Source of the DNA: Pyronema omphalodes
Taxonomy: Eukaryota > Ascomycota > Pezizomycetes > Pezizales > Pyronemataceae
NCBI GenBank assembly: GCA_024516155.1
Contig: JAJJXM010000018.1
Span: 248,001-312,000, forward strand
Length of the DNA stretch: 64,000 bases
Direction of reading: 5' to 3'
Shown piece by piece: positions 48,621 through 57,871 of this stretch; the stretch's first letter is position 1, and every line of letters starts with the position of its first letter. A model generated the notes under the pieces. It ran no database searches, had not been told where the DNA came from, and saw only the letters and a program-made list of their open reading frames with translations. The position numbers were made by a program, and so were the translations under genes.

Positions 48621-49376
48621 TGAAAAAAAAAAAAAAAAAGAAGAAGAAAAAAAAAAAAAAAGAAAAATAAAATAAAATAATAGGAATGACGACGGGAGGC
48701 GGGGCAGGAGAGAGGGAGGAGACACAGGGGACGAGCAGCGAGGCAGAAGGGGCAGGAGGAACAACGGGGGAACGAGGAGGGTTATTTTTCCTGTTTTTTC
48801 TTTTGTTTCTTTGGGGAAGGTGAAGAGGGACGTGAGATGGGTGGGAAGGCGAAGACGTAAGGTGCGAGGGAAAGGAGATAGGGGACGGCGGCGAGTGAGA
48901 GGTGATGATGCGGGGCGATAGAGAAGGGGAAGAGGCGTGGACGGGAGAGAGCAGCGGAGAGGGATGAGAGAGGGAGAGCAGAGGAGTTGAGGAAACAGAC
49001 GGAGAGAGGGGAGAGAGAGGAGGCGAGGGGGCGGGGGCCCGGAGGAGTTACTTTTTCTTTTGTTCTGTTTTTGCTTTGTGGAGGAAATAAAGGCGGAAAA
49101 AATGGTTCAAAATGGGAGGGGAAGGGTGGAGGAAATGGGGGATCGACCCAGCGAGGTGGCCTCTGAGCGCACAGGGCTCCTTGGATCTGACGACGCTAGA
49201 TGAAAAACTGCACGACGAGACTTGAAGGACTACACTCCCACCCACATTGACAGCTCTGGGGCTTACCCAGTGGGGACCTGGCATCACCCCCAGGTTCTTA
49301 ACATTGTATTTAATTTGTAGATTCCGCCATAACCTTACGGTTGGATGCGTGTATGAATAAATAAATAAATAAATAA
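48621..49376 (+). other. LINE B 3' UTR: A-tract, partner-type module, hairpin and tail
   Basis: After the ORF2 stop come A-tracts (48,624-48,680) and about 350 bp of G/A-rich sequence. From about 49,030 it matches the end of the ORF1-only element at 59,300 onwards: a GGCCCGG...GTT core, TTTTTGCTTTGTGGAGGAAA, then GGTGGCCTCTG. It ends in the AACC-TTAC-GGTT hairpin and AATA repeats. Confidence 0.75.
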
Positions 49377-49556
49377 GGTGAGGAGGAGTGGGAGCTGATT
49401 CCTGGGTAACTGGAATAGCTGCTCCATTGTTTTTTCGTCGACTCTTAGTCCTGGTCCACAGAAGGCTGTCCATTGATTTCCCCTTTATTCCTGCGCATTT
49501 CCCCATTACTGCGTCTTCATATCCATCCTCCTCGGGTGACGCTTCCCTAGAGGACT
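49377..49556 (-). pseudogene. Possible start of LTR-retrotransposon pol, cut by LINE B
   Basis: Minus-strand open frame running on from the gag stop region. It reads REASPEEDGYEDAVMGKC and later RKNNGAAIPVTQESAPTPP before it meets the LINE B tail. It is in the right place and orientation for the beginning of pol, but no protease or RT motif is reached, so the call rests on context. Confidence 0.45.
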
Positions 49557-50181
49557 TTAAAAATCGGAATCAATGACTTCCTCATCCTCCAATTCCCAAA
49601 TCCTCGGTTGCGCATCAGACATATGAGTGTCTTCCTCATCTTGCCTGACTGCAGCAGTCTTCGCCTTCTTGGGTTCCTTGGGCTTTTCCTGTTGTTGCCC
49701 TTCTTCATTGTCTTCATCATCCCGCTTCCTCTTTCTTGAAGAAGCTACCTTTCCATCCTTTGCCAGGTCAGTTCCCCAACTGTCCTCTTTGCATAGCAGT
49801 CGTACATTCTATGACCTGCACGACCACATCGCCAACATTCAGCCTCATCTTTCTTGTGTTTGTCGATTTCGGCTTGGGGTACTCCTTGCAAAGCCTCCCT
49901 TCCTGAGGAATAAACTGCCATTTCATCTGACTTCCTGTCCTTTTTCCCAGCAAATTCCTTCTTAGATCCCTTATCCTTAACCTTTCGGTCCTTCTAGTGC
50001 GCCTCACGTGCGCGAGCAGCTTCCTTTTCCTTCCCTTTATCCTTGCGTTCCCCACGCACTTCTAAGGTCCTTTTCTTTGTGTACCTCAATTCTTCATTCA
50101 AGCCTTCAACAACATGTGCAGCTTCTTTGACTGCATGAATCAGGGCAACATCATCATTGGGAACCCCTCCACACCTTTGGT
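49557..50181 (-). pseudogene. C-terminal third of LTR-retrotransposon Gag with zinc knuckle
   Basis: Continues the gag from 57092 after removal of LINE C: QRCGGVPNDDVAL follows directly on KKMVH. It contains a classic CX2CX4HX4C knuckle (CWRCGRAGHRMYDC, near 49,810-49,850). It then has a Lys/Glu-rich end finishing IWELEDEEVIDSDF and a stop at 49557. It has an in-frame TAG after AREAH (near 49,995), and a +1 shift is needed just after the knuckle. It is therefore a decayed gag. Confidence 0.8.
50168..50181. repeat. Target-site duplication of LINE C, 3' side
   Basis: TCCACACCTTTGGT, identical to 57092-57105. It directly borders the (TTTG)n tail of the minus-strand LINE. Confidence 0.92.
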
Positions 50182-50896
50182 TTGTTTGTTTGTTTGTCCT
50201 CTCATTACTTGTTTGCAACCCGAAGGTTATGACAAGGGACAGATAAATACAAAAGAGAAGAAGAAAGAAATGTAAAAGCAAAAACCCAGTCTCCACCTCT
50301 ACCAGTCTCCTCCTCTTGATCGTTGTGGTTGTGGGGTCTGTCCCCACTGTATACTACGGGGGTTTCTTGTCCAAGCGCGTCTGATGTTCCAAGTGCCCTG
50401 CTTGCACAGAGGCCGCCTCGCCGGGCTCCTCCCTTTCCTCCTCCCTTCCCCTTCCCATGTTTAGCCATTTTACCGCCTTTGTTTCCTCCGCGTACAAAAA
50501 AGAAAAAGAAAACTCCCGTCGTCCTCCTCTGCCCCTTCCCCGCGCCCCTCTCTCTCCTTTCGCAACGCCTCGCACTCCTCCCGCCCTTCGAACATAAGAA
50601 AAACATTGTCGCACCCAAACAAAGGAGAGTACAAAAGAAACTCGTCTGCCCTCTCTCGCCTGCCGTCCCCGTCATCTCCCTTCCCGTGCACCATTCACCA
50701 TCCGTGCCCTTTTCATCCGCCGTACCATAAAACAACTCCAACCCGTAAGACAAACAATTGAAAGACAAAGAAAAGAAAACTCAAAACACCCGAACCCCAA
50801 GCAGACCCAAGCAACGACCCCAGCCCGATCCCGTCACCGTGTTCCCGTTCCCTTTCTCTCCGCCTATCCCTCTTCTACCTCCCCCTTTTTCTTGTC

Positions 50897-50932
<36 letters not shown>

Positions 50933-51020
50933 ACAGAAATCCTAAGTAAGAAAGCACTGCAAAATCAGCGCGCGCGAAAGTTCCTAAGGTACTGCGGTCA
51001 GTGTAGTCAGCGGTAGGGGT
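50182..51020 (-). other. LINE C 3' UTR with internal poly(A) and 3' hairpin
   Basis: Read on the minus strand, soon after the ORF2 stop comes a tract of about 28 A (plus-strand T-run 50,901-50,928). It is followed by purine-rich sequence and a module matching the ORF1-only elements: GGAGGAAACAAAGG, then GGCCTCTGTGC and GTGGGGACAGACC. It ends in the AACC-TTCG-GGTT hairpin and AAAC repeats. Open frames here are not genes. Confidence 0.75.
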
Positions 51021-54000
51021 CTATCCCCTTCTGCGAGGCTTCTCTAGCCGGGAGTGTGCCCAGGTCGAGGTAGCAACCTTGGTTGCAGAGATAAAGGTGG
51101 AAAGAGCCTTGGTGCCGGAGGGGGTGTCCAGAATGGTGTTTAGGTTGATCCGGGAGTGTTGTCTGAGTTTGAGGTCCTTCCTGAGTGTGGAGCGAGCGGC
51201 CTGGAATTCGGGGCAGCTCAGGAGGAGGTGTCGAGGCGTCTGCGGTGGATGGATTGGGCAGCTGCAGCTGCGGGAGGGGTATGCGTCGGATGGAGGGTGG
51301 GCCAAGCAGTTGAGGAAGTACCCGTGGCCGGTGCGAAGACCCAGGATTGCAGTTGATATCCAGCGGGGGTTTTCGGTGTACGCAGTGTCCATTTTGCGGC
51401 GGTGTGTGGCGGTGTACGTGCGCGGTCGGGGGGAAGAGGTGAACCAGGTAGCCCAGTCTTCGGTGTACCTCTCTCGAGCGCGGCGGCGCAGCCAAGTGAG
51501 GGATATCGGTATTTGTCGGCGTGGCAGTACTGTTGTCGCCTGTCGGGCCAGTTCGTCGGCGGCTTCGTTTCCGGGGACGCTGGTGTGTCCTGGGACCCAG
51601 TGGATGGTAACTGAGGTACCGTAAGTGTGAAGGTCGTGAGCGGTGTTGTGGATGGCCCAGGCGAGCTCCTGGCCGGGGCCTCGACGGAGGTGAGAGGCTC
51701 GACGTATCGCGGCCTGGTTGTCGGTAAAAACGTGGATGTGTTTGTCGTATTGGTCGTTGCGTCGAATGTGTGTCAGGCATGTCCGGAGTCCTTCGTGGAT
51801 GGCCATAACTTCCGCGTCGAAGACTTCTGTTCTGTCACCCATGGGCACTATGGAGTTGACAGGTCGTGGCAGCCCGTGGGGGATGGTGTATCCTGCGCCT
51901 GTTATGCCGTCAAGTTGAGAGCCGTCCGTGTACAGTAGGATAGTATCCGATCGTTGGCGAAGGGCGTGGAGGAGGAGGAGGTGGTCGTCGGCAGCGTCAG
52001 CCTTCGGGGAGGAGGAGATGTCGATCTTTAATGTAGGGGCGAGGTCGTCGTCGGGGATGTTTTGGGAGGTGTCCTCGATTTCGGCGTTTGGTTGGACCCA
52101 CGGGGAGAGGGTGCTGATGACGTGCAGGAGGCGGGACGGGGCTTGTCCTGGGACGTGCCACGGGTGGTCGTACTCGGTGTCCGGGTTGATGGAGGCATCA
52201 TCGATACTCGGGGCGGGAAACGAGACGGGGCAGCGTGTGATGACAGGGTGCGAGGCGGGTAAGGTGAGGGTGCGCAGGGCGTATTTCCGCTGGCGGTTGT
52301 CAAGACGTATTGTGACGGGAGGGAGTGCGGATTCATTGTGGAGGGCCAGGATCGGAGTAGAGGCGAAAGCGTTGAGAATCCTGCGGAGGGCGGTGTTCTG
52401 TTGATTCTGGAGGGTGCGGGCAAGGTCTTTTTGTTGGTTCCACCATATCTCTGCGCCGTAGTCTGCTCTCGACTGGACACACGCCTGGTAGATTAGTCTT
52501 GTAGCAGCGGGGGACAGACCTGTTTCGTACCGTGCTAACCTACACAGTGCATTCAGAGTTCTTTGCGCGGCGGTTACTCGTCTAGCTACATGTTTTCTAA
52601 AGTTAAGTTTCCTATCTAAATACAGGCCTATCCACCTCACAACATCCTTCTCTCCTCCTTGTGTTCCCGGTGTGATAACTGTACCGTTTGGTAACTTAAC
52701 TTTTTCCTCCTCAGTGATGCTATCGGTGCGTGCCCAGTGGAAATGCAGGAGCTCTGACTTGGCATCGTCAAATGCAACGGCGTTTGCGTCGGCCCACCGA
52801 AAGGCTGTTGTCGTGATGTTCTCAAGTGCGCGGGCGTTCGCTTTTTTGGTGCGTCCCTGGACGACGATCGCTACGTCGTCAATGTAGCTAGGTGTCCAGG
52901 CGTACGGGTGTACCTGCGCTAGTTCGTCGAATAATGGGCGGAGGTATAATAAGAAAAGTATGGGGGATGCAGGGGAACCTTGTGGGATGCCTGTTTGCAC
53001 TGGGCGTTGCGTGTCAGTTCGCCCGTCGAACGCTAGAGCGATCGTGCGATCTGCGAGGAAAGACTGGCACCACGATACTACTGGTCGTGGGCACCCAAGC
53101 TGTCGTAATGTTTGTTGGAGGCGGTCAGCAGAGACGTTGTCGAACGCTCCACGAACATCGAGGAAGAGGGCAGAGGTTAGCATTCCGTGAGATTTCCCAA
53201 TCTCGACGTCGTGTACCAGCGCCATCGCCGCGTCAATTGCTGATCTCTGCGGGCGTCCACCTATTTGGTCTCTATGTAGTAAGTCGTGAGAGTCTGCCAT
53301 CGTGCCTAGGCGAGTGGCCATTAGTTTTTCGAGGGTCTTCCCAAGGCAGTTTAGGAGCGCAATCGGGCGGTATGCCTTTGGATTGCTGTAATCCGGCTTG
53401 TTAGGTTTGGCGATAATGACTGTGGTGGCCTGGCGCCAGCATCGCGGATGGTATCCTACCGTCCCTAATGTGGCGTAGAGGTTGTTCATGTGTTTGGGGA
53501 TGGCAAGGTATGCTTGGCGCAGGCAGGCGAATGTGAGCCCATCGGGTCCGGGCGCCTTCGTCGGCGAGGAGGAGAATATCGCAGTTTCTACCTCTGTCGG
53601 TGTAAAGGTTGTCCACTGCAACTCGCGGCGCGGGGGGAGGACGGACGGAGGCGGTGGTGGCGGCGGCGGGGGGAACAACTTTTGGAAGGCCTCTACCTTT
53701 GCGTCGAAGGAGCTGCAGATTGTTTCTTGGCCGTTCATCATTGCGCGGAGGTTTGGTGTTAGCTGAGCACGCCGAGGGTTGGTGTACCTAAACGCCTGCC
53801 ACACATCGGGTCCTTCGGCTTGGGAAAGGTATTCCTTCCACTTTGCATCTTTCGCCGTTCGAATGGTCCTGTGGTATTCGTTTCGGTGTTGTTTGTAGTT
53901 TAGGTGGGATCTATCGTCACGTTTGCGTTTCCACTTACGTCTTGCTTTGGTCATCTTTTTCCTTGCCTCGGTGACTTCTGCGGTCCACCATCTCTTCGAT

Positions 54001-54941
54001 TGTGGGGTCACTTGTAGTACGGGGGTGGACGTAGTCGCGGCATTAAGGATGGCATCACGTATTGACTCCGCCCACGCATCGAGGTTGTCTGTGGTAGGGT
54101 GGTTGCGGTATTGTGTCCATGATGGTGTGAGGGCGAAGCACGAGGCACGGAGGGTTTCGGCGAAGAGCTCCCAATCCGTCTTTTTCCAGTTCAGTCGGTT
54201 TGTTGGGGGGGTTGTTTCAGCGTCTGGGTGGGTTGTGTGCACTTCGAAACGTATGACTTCATGGTCAGATCCCGTAGCGTTGTCGTCGTCAATTGCCCAG
54301 TTGATTGTTTCCTCTGCCATGTGGGGCGATGCTAGGGTCAGGTCGAGGACGGAAGAACTGCGGCCTTGGTTGTAGTAGTAGGTGGGAATGTCAGGGACGG
54401 ACACGAGGGTCCAGTCTCGTTGTTCGATGAGGTCAACTATTTCGGTGGCGCGGGTGGGGGAACGTGTGGAGGAGTTCCACAGGGCATGGTGAGCGTTGAG
54501 GTCACCTGTGATGATGCACCTGCGGGGGAGGGGGAGGGGGGTGAGGGCTCTCGGGATGGTATAAATATTGCTTTCGGGGTGTTTTTCGTTGTATATATTA
54601 AAAAGAAAGAAAGAAGGAATTAAGTCGGTGCCTACCTCAAGGACCTGGAGGTCAGGATCCGCGCATATATCGGTGCGCTGAGAAACCCTGAGGTATGGGT
54701 TTGTCCTGGTCACGTAGGCGGCTGTTCTGTTGGTGGTTCTGTCTCCACGCGGTGGCAAGACCAGTGTGAAAGATGGGTGTGTGGTGGCGTATGTTATGTC
54801 GGTTATGTGGATTTCTTGTATTAGGATTATGTCGGCTGTGTTGTGTGCGCTATTCAGCAGCGCATCGAGTGCTGTTCGTTGTCGGTTCACGTTGTGGGAG
54901 ACGATCCGTATGGTTGCTGCCAGTCTGTTGTAGCTAGACAT
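51021..54941 (-). CDS. LINE C ORF2: AP-endonuclease, reverse transcriptase, RNase H
   Basis: Intact 1306-aa polyprotein for target-primed reverse transcription. The AP-endonuclease (1-235) has IRIVSHNVNRQ, LIQEIHI, then GDLNAHHALWNS (near 146-157) and GSDHEVIRF (224-232). A poly-Pro linker lies at 424-432. The RT (about 505-800) has FLDVRGAFDN (Asp595), GIPQGSPASPILFLLY (651-666) and SYIDDVAIV (YIDD 686-689). RNase H (about 1000-1135) has YTDGSQLDG (Asp1005), EVFDAEVMAI (Glu1044), FTDNQAA (Asp1074) and HWVPGHTSVPGNEAADELA. A C-terminal Cys/His cluster CSCPIHPPQTPRHLLLSC closes the protein. Domain order and RNase H presence fit the fungal Tad1 clade. All catalytic residues are present. The start overlaps the ORF1 stop in the sequence ATGTCTAG. 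Confidence 0.95.
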   Translation of the reverse strand: MSSYNRLAATIRIVSHNVNRQRTALDALLNSAHNTADIILIQEIHITDITYATTHPSFTLVLPPRGDRTTNRTAAYVTRTNPYLRVSQRTDICADPDLQVLEVGTDLIPSFFLFNIYNEKHPESNIYTIPRALTPLPLPRRCIITGDLNAHHALWNSSTRSPTRATEIVDLIEQRDWTLVSVPDIPTYYYNQGRSSSVLDLTLASPHMAEETINWAIDDDNATGSDHEVIRFEVHTTHPDAETTPPTNRLNWKKTDWELFAETLRASCFALTPSWTQYRNHPTTDNLDAWAESIRDAILNAATTSTPVLQVTPQSKRWWTAEVTEARKKMTKARRKWKRKRDDRSHLNYKQHRNEYHRTIRTAKDAKWKEYLSQAEGPDVWQAFRYTNPRRAQLTPNLRAMMNGQETICSSFDAKVEAFQKLFPPPPPPPPPSVLPPRRELQWTTFTPTEVETAIFSSSPTKAPGPDGLTFACLRQAYLAIPKHMNNLYATLGTVGYHPRCWRQATTVIIAKPNKPDYSNPKAYRPIALLNCLGKTLEKLMATRLGTMADSHDLLHRDQIGGRPQRSAIDAAMALVHDVEIGKSHGMLTSALFLDVRGAFDNVSADRLQQTLRQLGCPRPVVSWCQSFLADRTIALAFDGRTDTQRPVQTGIPQGSPASPILFLLYLRPLFDELAQVHPYAWTPSYIDDVAIVVQGRTKKANARALENITTTAFRWADANAVAFDDAKSELLHFHWARTDSITEEEKVKLPNGTVITPGTQGGEKDVVRWIGLYLDRKLNFRKHVARRVTAAQRTLNALCRLARYETGLSPAATRLIYQACVQSRADYGAEIWWNQQKDLARTLQNQQNTALRRILNAFASTPILALHNESALPPVTIRLDNRQRKYALRTLTLPASHPVITRCPVSFPAPSIDDASINPDTEYDHPWHVPGQAPSRLLHVISTLSPWVQPNAEIEDTSQNIPDDDLAPTLKIDISSSPKADAADDHLLLLHALRQRSDTILLYTDGSQLDGITGAGYTIPHGLPRPVNSIVPMGDRTEVFDAEVMAIHEGLRTCLTHIRRNDQYDKHIHVFTDNQAAIRRASHLRRGPGQELAWAIHNTAHDLHTYGTSVTIHWVPGHTSVPGNEAADELARQATTVLPRRQIPISLTWLRRRARERYTEDWATWFTSSPRPRTYTATHRRKMDTAYTENPRWISTAILGLRTGHGYFLNCLAHPPSDAYPSRSCSCPIHPPQTPRHLLLSCPEFQAARSTLRKDLKLRQHSRINLNTILDTPSGTKALSTFISATKVATSTWAHSRLEKPRRRG

Positions 54942-56643
54942 GGGCGTTCATCTCAGTGTCTCTGTCGGCGGGGTTGGGTGGGGCGGCGGCGGGGTTTTGT
55001 GACGCTGTCCAGGCTTCTTTGAATATGCGGATGCGTACGGGGCATTGCTTGCTGAAGCCTGGGTGGTCGAGGTCGGGGAGGTTGGCGTCCGCGCAGTTTT
55101 TGCAATGGTATCTAGTGTGTTCACAGCTCTTACCTTTGCTTTGGGGGCAGTCGTTGCAGGCGTGGTCGTCTGTGGGGTGGTTCTGGCCGCAGATTCCGCA
55201 GGTGCGGCCTTGCGGTCCAGTGCAGTTGGTGTGGTGGTGGCCAAAGAGCAAGCAGCGCCGACACTGGTCGGTCCGTCGGGCAGAGTGGTACTCGGTGACT
55301 CTTCGGGGCTCGAAGAGTACCATGACTCGTTTGCGCTTCAGGAGTGCGAGCTCTTCGGCGGTACGTACCGCAATAACCACACTGGATGCTTCCTTGCCCA
55401 CACGTTCCTCCGCGGTCGTCATATATCGGGGGGGTTGCGCCAGGGTGACATGTCCGTTGCTGCGTTCGATCTCCTCTTGGAGGAGGCGCATTCCGTCGGG
55501 GGAGTCGGGGTATTGGCTCGTGGGGATTCCGTGAACTGCGAGCTTATACCACCGCTCGTTCAGGCGGGGTGCGGCGATGGAGGTGTTGACTTGTTGCGTC
55601 GCTGTGTGAATGGTCCCTAGGTTCTTGGTCAGCTCGGATTCAGTGGTGCCGTCTGTCATGGTCACGATGAGGTTTCCTGATGAGGCTTGTCTGATCGTGG
55701 CGACAGCCATGTGAGGCGGCGCCTGTGCCTGGGTGAGTGCAGCGTTGATCGCCCTTCCCAGTTGGGCTTTGGTATTGACGTCGATTTCCGCAGGGTTGGG
55801 GCAGGGCAGGTTGATTTCCTGGGGGCGGGTGCGTTGGCGTCGGGGGTGCGGTTTTGCGGGGGGGTTGCTTTTGGGGGCGTGGGCGGGGAAGGAGAGGTCA
55901 GCGACGGTTGTGCCGGAGGTCCACGGCTGGTGAGTGGTCGTGGGGGGGTTGTGGCGGCGAGTAGTGGTGGAGGTCGGTATGGCGATGTTGTGGTGGCGAA
56001 GGGCGTTTTCCAGGAGTCGGCATCGTTCTTTCCAGTATTGGAGGTCGTCGGGGGGTGAGTTGGCGGTGGTCGATTGTTCGGGGTGGGGTTGACGTTGGGG
56101 CTGTGTCGGAGGGGGCGGGCTGGGTTTTGTGATTTTGTCGAGTCTTTTGTTGATGGTGGCGATGGAATGGACAATAGGTCGGAGCGCGTCGTTGGTGTTT
56201 TTCGAAATCATGGTGGCGATGGCTGAGAGGAGGTCGTTGTCGGGTTGAGGCTGGGGGTTGGGGTTGACGTCGGAAGCAGTTATTGCGTGCTGGCTGTCGT
56301 TGAGGTTCAGGTCAGAGTCGGATTCGGAGTCGGTGTCGGGGCAGCTGTCAGTGTCCATGGCGGTCGGCATTGTTTCGACGGGGGTCCCATCGAGGTTCAC
56401 GTGGGTGTTTGTTTTGGGTCGGGTGACATTTTTGCGGAGGAGGTCGAGGTCACGTCTAGAGGCGGATTTTTTGGCGGGGGGCTTGGTGACTTTTCCGGAG
56501 GCGGTCGTTGATTTCTTAGAGGTCGCGATGGCGGAGGAGCCAGCGTGCGGGGCGTTGATTTGGGAAAGCTCGTCGGGGCTAAAAATATTCTCGGGTACCT
56601 GCATACGCGAGGGCGTGGCGGGGATGGGTGCGTTAGCGTCCAT
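54934..56643 (-). CDS. LINE C ORF1: Gag-like RNA-binding protein with CCHC knuckles
   Basis: Intact 569-aa ORF1 from the ATG at 56643. The N-terminal half is low-complexity (Ser/Thr/Pro/Asn) with a basic stretch. A short coiled coil LQYWKERCRLLENALRHH follows. A conserved central block (NERWYKLAVHGIPTSQYPDS) matches LINE B ORF1. The C-terminal zinc knuckles begin with a clear CX2CX4HX4C (CRRCLLFGHHHTNC) and continue CGICGQNHPTDDHAC and CKNCADANLPDLDH. The protein should coat the element RNA. The last codons overlap the ORF2 start by 8 nt, so ORF2 is probably made by termination-reinitiation. Confidence 0.9.
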   Translation of the reverse strand: MDANAPIPATPSRMQVPENIFSPDELSQINAPHAGSSAIATSKKSTTASGKVTKPPAKKSASRRDLDLLRKNVTRPKTNTHVNLDGTPVETMPTAMDTDSCPDTDSESDSDLNLNDSQHAITASDVNPNPQPQPDNDLLSAIATMISKNTNDALRPIVHSIATINKRLDKITKPSPPPPTQPQRQPHPEQSTTANSPPDDLQYWKERCRLLENALRHHNIAIPTSTTTRRHNPPTTTHQPWTSGTTVADLSFPAHAPKSNPPAKPHPRRQRTRPQEINLPCPNPAEIDVNTKAQLGRAINAALTQAQAPPHMAVATIRQASSGNLIVTMTDGTTESELTKNLGTIHTATQQVNTSIAAPRLNERWYKLAVHGIPTSQYPDSPDGMRLLQEEIERSNGHVTLAQPPRYMTTAEERVGKEASSVVIAVRTAEELALLKRKRVMVLFEPRRVTEYHSARRTDQCRRCLLFGHHHTNCTGPQGRTCGICGQNHPTDDHACNDCPQSKGKSCEHTRYHCKNCADANLPDLDHPGFSKQCPVRIRIFKEAWTASQNPAAAPPNPADRDTEMNAHV

Positions 56644-57091
56644 CGCTTAACCGGTGGTGAGGTAAGCGATGACGAAGAGTCACGTGAGGAGGCTCTTGCT
56701 AAGCGAGCACGAGAATTTCTCGCGAGGAAAGGGGTCCGGAGGGGGGGAAATTTGGGGGATCACCACAACCAGTGCTGCTGGTGGGGGGGGGGATTTGGGG
56801 GGGGGGGGGATTTCGGTGTGCCGAAACCGAAAATAAGGTCGGTTTGATGATTGGGGGGCGGGTGGTGGAGCGGCGTTGATGAAAGTGCCCGGAATCCGGC
56901 CCGGAGGTCCCAGAATCGCGTTTTTCCGCTGAATCTCAACGGTAAACGGTAGCTGGGTTCCGAAAATCGAGATTCGGGGTAATTCCGAGGTAAGAAATCG
57001 ATTGCCGATTCGAAAATCGGGGAAATTGTTGTTGTCGTCGCAAATGCAGGGGGGGGTCAGCGGTTGCTGTGTGGTGTTTGGTAGTCTGTGT
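56644..57091 (-). other. LINE C 5' leader
   Basis: About 450 bp between the TSD and the ORF1 ATG. Reading the minus strand, it begins ACACAGACTACC and soon reaches CAGCAACCGCTGACC, a C-run and TGCATTTG, the 5' signature shared with LINE B and the ORF1-only element. Two long G/C-runs lie at 56,783-56,813. It presumably holds the internal promoter. Confidence 0.65.
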
Positions 57092-57105
57092 TCCACACCT
57101 TTGGT
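57092..57105. repeat. Target-site duplication of LINE C, 5' side
   Basis: TCCACACCTTTGGT, the perfect partner of 50168-50181. Confidence 0.92.
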
Positions 57106-57682
57106 GAACCATCTTCTTGATAGCTGGTGTCATAGCCTCCCATATCACATGCCTAAACATAGGGCCCAGTGCTTCAACGCGCATATTCAGATCCTCCAAC
57201 TTAGTGATATAATCATCAATATCACCATCGTATTGTAGTTCTGTAATGCGTTTGACGTCCTTCTCAGCCTCTCTCTTATCCTGGAACCTTGTCACAAATG
57301 CACTGGAAAATGCAGCCCAAGTATCCTTCAATTTCTGTTTCTGAATAGACTTCCTGCGCTCCTGGTGCCATGCTAAAGCCTTGTGGGTGAATAGACTACC
57401 AACCCACTGAACCTGCGCATCTGCATGAAGCCAGGATGTAGCATATGTTTCCACGTAATCCTGTACTGACATCCACCAGGCTCTAAGCAGAGTCTTGTCC
57501 TTTCCTGAGAAAAATTGAGGTGCCTTGAGTTCTGGCATCTTGGGTCTCTTTGGTGCATCTCTGGGTGCTTGGATCTTATTGATAATGGAAGTGAGGAATG
57601 TTGTTGCATGCTCCTCAGCTTCGGTTTCTTCTCTAGTCTGTTGGCGAGGGAGCCTTTCTGACTGTCTGGGTCTTCCTTCACT

Positions 57683-57698
57683 AACATCGGAGGACTTA
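57683..57698. repeat. Target-site duplication of ORF1-only element, 5' side
   Basis: AACATCGGAGGACTTA, matching 59698-59713 (AACATCGGAGGGCTTA) at 15 of 16 positions. Confidence 0.8.
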
Positions 57699-57871
57699 CC
57701 CCCTGCATTCTCAACAACGAGCACCAAAACCCCCGGTTTTCCCATCGGATTCGGATTCGCAGCACTCTATTACGTTATTCTCTGAATTTTCAGGGAATTC
57801 TACGTTGTTTTTGTTGACTTTTGTCGCAAAATCAGAGTTTTCACGAGTTTTGGCTTACCCCACCTCACGAA

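Larger units (their letters stand above)
42400..49376 (+). mobile_element. Tad1-like non-LTR retrotransposon 'LINE B', near full length
   Basis: Nearly full-length element. It has a 5' leader with CGGCAAAAAGCGACC followed by a C-run and TGC (42,440-42,460), an ORF1 with zinc knuckles and an ORF2 with AP-endonuclease, RT and RNase H. An A-rich tract (48,624-48,680) follows ORF2. A purine-rich 3' region then leads to the hairpin CATAACCTTACGGTTGG and an (AATA)n tail at 49,354-49,376. The exact 5' end is uncertain (42,395-42,420). I found no matching target duplication at the two ends. Both ORFs carry frameshifts. Confidence 0.85.
50182..57091 (-). mobile_element. Complete Tad1-like LINE 'LINE C' inserted in gag
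   Basis: 6.9-kb non-LTR retrotransposon on the minus strand with intact ORF1 (569 aa) and ORF2 (1306 aa), a leader of about 450 bp and a 3' UTR of about 840 bp. The 3' end is CATAACCTTCGGGTTGC (stem AACC/GGTT with a TTCG loop) followed by an (AAAC)n tail at 50,182. A perfect 14-bp target duplication flanks it. Joining the flanks restores a continuous gag frame, which fixes both ends to the base. Intact frames and a perfect TSD suggest a recent insertion. Confidence 0.95.
57092..57698 (-). pseudogene. Middle part of LTR-retrotransposon Gag (capsid-like domain)
   Basis: Open minus-strand frame with the retrotransposon-gag pattern: FFSGKDKTLLRAWWMSVQDY, later ALAWHQERRKSIQ, then DTWAAFSSAFVTRFQDKREAE and ELQYDGDIDDYITKLEDLN. 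This is the Ty3-type capsid fold found in many fungal Gypsy elements. It is cut on the left by LINE C, in the codons for QRCG, and on the right by the ORF1-only element. It joins at each end to the outer gag pieces. Confidence 0.85.

Noticed and set aside
42395..49400. Target-site duplication for LINE B
   Set aside because: The 3' flank GGTGAGGAGGAGTGG was not found next to the 5' end, where LINE A sequence lies instead; the junction may be rearranged.
50205..50768. Minus- and plus-strand frames of 130-190 aa in the LINE C 3' UTR
   Set aside because: They lie within the purine-rich 3' UTR, which is homologous to non-coding 3' ends of other elements; no conserved protein pattern.
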